Positions 61,748 through 64,000 of a stretch of DNA of 64,000 nt are shown here, piece by piece. The notes under the pieces are model-generated. The model saw only the letters and a program-made list of their open reading frames with translations. It was not told the origin of the DNA and made no database searches. The stretch comes from CAZSDU01 sp963662525 (lineage in GTDB: Bacteria > Bacteroidota > Bacteroidia > Bacteroidales > FEN-979). The position numbers were made by a program, and so were the translations under genes. Each line of letters starts with the position of its first letter. Position 1 is the first letter of the stretch. The stretch covers positions 2,232,001 through 2,296,000 of the forward strand of contig OY759717.1 of the NCBI GenBank assembly GCA_963662525.1, written 5' to 3'.

Positions 61748-63271
61748 ATGGCCCTGATCAATGCATTCGTTTCCTGGTTGATGAAAAAACGCATTCATCA
61801 GATCGAGTTATTCATGAAATACCCGCATGAGGTTCAGATAGAGTGGTTTAAGAGACTACTTGCCCAGGCAAAGCACACGGATTTTGGAAAAAAATATGAT
61901 TTTAAATCAATTCAGCAGCCGGATCAATATCGGAAAAGAGTTCCTGTGCATGATTATGAGGATTTTAAGCCGTTTATTGAGCGGTTGAAGAAAGGAGAGC
62001 AAAATCTGCTATGGCCATCCGAGATCAAATGGTTTGCAAAATCATCGGGAACAACCGGTGATAAAAGCAAGTTCATCCCTGTCAGCCAGGAAGCGCTTGA
62101 AGAATGTCATTTTAAGGGCGGAAAGGACCTTTTATCCATCTATTGTAATAATCGGCCGGAAACCCTGCTTTTCGATGGGAAAGCGATTGCCATGGGTGGT
62201 TCCCACCAGATCATGGAGATCAGCAATGAATCATTTTATTACCAGGGTGATCTTTCAGCCATTCTGATCCAGAATCTTCCAGCTTGGGTGGAATTCATGC
62301 GTACACCCACGTTATCCATCGCCCTGATGGAGGAATGGGAAAGCAAAATAGAAAAAATGGCCAGGGCCACCATACCACATAATGTTACCAATATTTCCGG
62401 AGTTCCCTCCTGGACGCTGTTACTTTTTAAAAGAGTTCTTGAAATTACAGGAAAATCGCATCTGCTCGAGGTCTGGCCTGGTTTTGAGCTATTTATTCAT
62501 GGGGGGGTTAATTTTGCTCCTTACCGTGAACAGTTTTCCGGTTTATTTCCCTCGCGACAGGTAAGTTATCTTGAAACATATAATGCTTCGGAAGGTTTCT
62601 TTGGGATTCAGGACCGAACCGAAGCCGACGATATGCTATTAATGCTTGACTACGGTATTTATTACGAATTTATTCCCATGGATCAGCTGGGATCGGATCA
62701 TCCCATAGCCCTGGGATTGGATGAAGTGGAAATGAATCTCAACTATGCCCTGCTCATTTCTACCAATGCCGGTTTATGGAGGTATATGATCGGTGATACC
62801 ATCTTGTTTACTTCATTAAATCCTTACCGGATAAAAATAACGGGGCGGACCCGTAACTTCATCAATGCCTTTGGGGAGGAGTTGATTGTGGATAATGCAG
62901 AAAAAGCGATTTCTATTGCCTGTGAGCGTTGCCGGGCCGTGATTACGGAATACACGGCCGCTCCCATCTATTTCGATGGAGCACAAAAAGGAGCCCATGA
63001 ATGGTTAATAGAATTCGATAAAGCTCCTGCAGATCTTGCTTTTTTTACCAACATCCTTGACAATGCTTTAAAATCATTGAATTCAGATTATGAGGCTAAA
63101 AGATACCATAGTATGTTGCTGGGGGAACCGATTATCCGCCTGATTCCTGCCAATACCTTTTATACCTGGTTAAAGTTAAATGGAAAACTTGGTGGGCAAC
63201 ATAAGGTCCCCCGGCTTTCCAACAACCGTAAATATGTTGAAGAAATCCTGAAGTTGGTCTCTCCGGATTAA
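61748..63271 (+). CDS. GH3-family (auxin-responsive promoter family) acyl-adenylate enzyme
   Basis: 507 residues from the ATG at 61748. The GH3 fold belongs to the ANL adenylating enzymes: RVPVHDYEDFKPFIERLKKG, KWFAKSSGTTGDKSKFIPVS (ATP loop, SSGTTG), ETYNASEGFFGIQD (second ATP motif) and ITGRTRNFINAFGEELIVDN. Plant GH3 enzymes join acyl acids to amino acids; bacterial members have little known biology. The substrate is unknown. No other biosynthetic gene is adjacent; a deoxynucleoside kinase follows. Confidence 0.88.
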   Translation: MALINAFVSWLMKKRIHQIELFMKYPHEVQIEWFKRLLAQAKHTDFGKKYDFKSIQQPDQYRKRVPVHDYEDFKPFIERLKKGEQNLLWPSEIKWFAKSSGTTGDKSKFIPVSQEALEECHFKGGKDLLSIYCNNRPETLLFDGKAIAMGGSHQIMEISNESFYYQGDLSAILIQNLPAWVEFMRTPTLSIALMEEWESKIEKMARATIPHNVTNISGVPSWTLLLFKRVLEITGKSHLLEVWPGFELFIHGGVNFAPYREQFSGLFPSRQVSYLETYNASEGFFGIQDRTEADDMLLMLDYGIYYEFIPMDQLGSDHPIALGLDEVEMNLNYALLISTNAGLWRYMIGDTILFTSLNPYRIKITGRTRNFINAFGEELIVDNAEKAISIACERCRAVITEYTAAPIYFDGAQKGAHEWLIEFDKAPADLAFFTNILDNALKSLNSDYEAKRYHSMLLGEPIIRLIPANTFYTWLKLNGKLGGQHKVPRLSNNRKYVEEILKLVSPD

Positions 63272-63281
63272 ATGCTTTTTA

Positions 63282-63289
63282 TACCTTTG
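63282..63289 (+). promoter_or_regulatory. Putative -7 element for the deoxynucleoside kinase gene
   Basis: TACCTTTG matches TAnnTTTG, 17 bp before the ATG at 63307. Confidence 0.45.
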
Positions 63290-63306
63290 ATAATAAAATT
63301 CAAATT

Positions 63307-63921
63307 ATGCACATTGCCATCGCAGGAAATATCGGGTCTGGAAAAACTACCCTGAGCGGCTTGCTTGCCAAACAGTTCGGATGGGAACCTCATTATGAAG
63401 ATGTTGATACCAATCCCTACTTGAACAGCTTTTATGAAGACATGCAGCGCTGGTCTTTCAATCTTCAGATCTATTTTTTAAACAGCCGGTTCCGTCAGGT
63501 CGTTGCCATCCGGAAATCCGGAAAAACAGTGGTTCAGGACAGGACCATTTATGAAGATGCTCATATTTTTGCACCCAACCTCCATTCGATGAATCTCATG
63601 AGTACCAGGGATTTTGAGAATTATATTTCGCTCTTTGAACTCATGAGCTCCTTTATACAGCCTCCCGACCTGCTTATCTATCTTCGGGCCAGCGTCCCAA
63701 CCCTGGTCAACCAGATTCAGAAAAGAGGAAGGGATTATGAAAATGCCATCAGGCTGGATTATCTGAAAAACCTGAATGAACGTTACGAAGAATGGATCAG
63801 CAATTACACGCTTGGGAAATTGCTGATCATCGAGGTGGATAACCTGAAAGTCAATGAGAACGCAGAGGACCTTGGATTGGTCATTGACAAGATCAATGCA
63901 GAGCTGAATGGTCTCTTCTAG
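63307..63921 (+). CDS. Deoxynucleoside kinase
   Basis: 204 residues. The P-loop is at 7-14 in AIAGNIGSGKTTLSGLLAKQ. The catalytic DR motif and lid are VVQDRTIYEDAHIFAPNLHS; PPDLLIYLRASVPTLVNQIQ and KRGRDYENAIRLDYLKNLNE (the lid Arg-rich RGRDYE) are typical of the dCK/dGK family. It phosphorylates deoxynucleosides for salvage. Whether it prefers dA, dG or dC cannot be read out. kdsB follows 25 bp later. Confidence 0.92.
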   Translation: MHIAIAGNIGSGKTTLSGLLAKQFGWEPHYEDVDTNPYLNSFYEDMQRWSFNLQIYFLNSRFRQVVAIRKSGKTVVQDRTIYEDAHIFAPNLHSMNLMSTRDFENYISLFELMSSFIQPPDLLIYLRASVPTLVNQIQKRGRDYENAIRLDYLKNLNERYEEWISNYTLGKLLIIEVDNLKVNENAEDLGLVIDKINAELNGLF

Positions 63922-63946
63922 ATCCGAGATTTGAGATATTTGATCT

Positions 63947-64000
63947 ATGAAAATTATTGGGATAATTCCATCGAGGTATGCCTCTACCCGTTTTCCCGGG
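63947..64000 (+). CDS. kdsB: 3-deoxy-manno-octulosonate cytidylyltransferase, N-terminus (partial)
   Basis: The window ends after 18 codons, MKIIGIIPSRYASTRFPG. This is the conserved start of KdsB, including the PSRxxSTRxPG nucleotide motif; KdsB makes CMP-Kdo for LPS. The short sample and the related cytidylyltransferase families limit certainty. Confidence 0.8.
   Translation, partial: MKIIGIIPSRYASTRFPG

Noticed and set aside
1..64000. CRISPR arrays, insertion sequences, prophage, rRNA, tRNA, replication origin
   Set aside because: No direct repeat arrays, transposase or integrase motifs, or tRNA cloverleaf-like segments were seen in the intergenic regions on either strand. A dedicated scan (tRNAscan, IS and CRISPR finders) was not possible here.

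Overview
The window reads as a chromosomal segment of an anaerobic member of the Bacteroidota, probably near Bacteroidales/Marinilabiliales (inference from gene content; no rRNA is present). Evidence: a type IX secretion core (porP-gldK-gldL-gldM-gldN plus a SprE/PorW-like lipoprotein), many start-proximal TAnnTTTG boxes (the -7 element of the Bacteroidota primary sigma factor), weak use of Shine-Dalgarno sites, DUF4468 and 'PxGGPKD' lipoproteins, and a bactofilin-AtpZ cluster. Gene density is high, neighbours overlap often, and I see no insertion sequence, phage, CRISPR array, tRNA or rRNA. The only stretch over 300 bp without an intact gene is 2327-3540, which holds a decayed M14 carboxypeptidase gene.

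Layout. 1-3.5 kb: end of an unknown gene, a cysteine desulfurase-SelD fusion (selenium activation) and the pseudogene. 3.5-10.9 kb: an RND efflux cassette with two related TetR regulators, one on each side (TetR-TolC on +, adaptor-RND pump on -, second TetR on +), with a perfect inverted repeat before the second regulator. 10.9-12.1 kb: an ECF sigma factor and a likely membrane anti-sigma partner. 12.1-15.0 kb (-): tryptophanase, free-Met-sulfoxide reductase, MntP and a QueD-type enzyme, packed as one apparent operon. 15.1-18.7 kb (+): ptb, an amino-acid permease and buk. 19.5-24.3 kb (+): a nucleotide-sugar operon (3-aminotransferase, 3-N-acetyltransferase, 3-dehydrogenase, galE, rfbB). The UDP-sugar 6-dehydrogenase that could feed it lies at 46.2 kb.

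24.3-35.3 kb: fabD, a BI-1 protein, a PTPS-folE pair, the porW-bactofilin-atpZ group, an M23 peptidase, dxr, rseP and a YitT protein. 35.4-41.5 kb: T9SS core. 41.5-54.7 kb: recG, pheT, the sugar dehydrogenase, a sigma-54 activator, lptE, secG, groES-groEL, a DUF4468 protein and rlmN. 54.7-64 kb: adenine deaminase, a small ArsR regulator, an Ig-like lipoprotein, yebC, ackA followed by a response regulator, a GH3-family protein, a deoxynucleoside kinase and the start of kdsB.

Together the metabolic genes suggest amino-acid fermentation (amino-acid uptake, tryptophan cleavage, acyl-phosphate formation by Ptb, ATP from Buk and AckA) in a cell with a T9SS outer membrane and an acetamido-uronic-acid surface glycan. 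I found no clear new defence or mobile system. The most unusual items are the NifS-SelD fusion, the tnaA-fRMsr-mntP-queD operon, the twin-TetR efflux cassette and the ackA-response-regulator pair. Protein identities come from reading the sequences; no database search was run.
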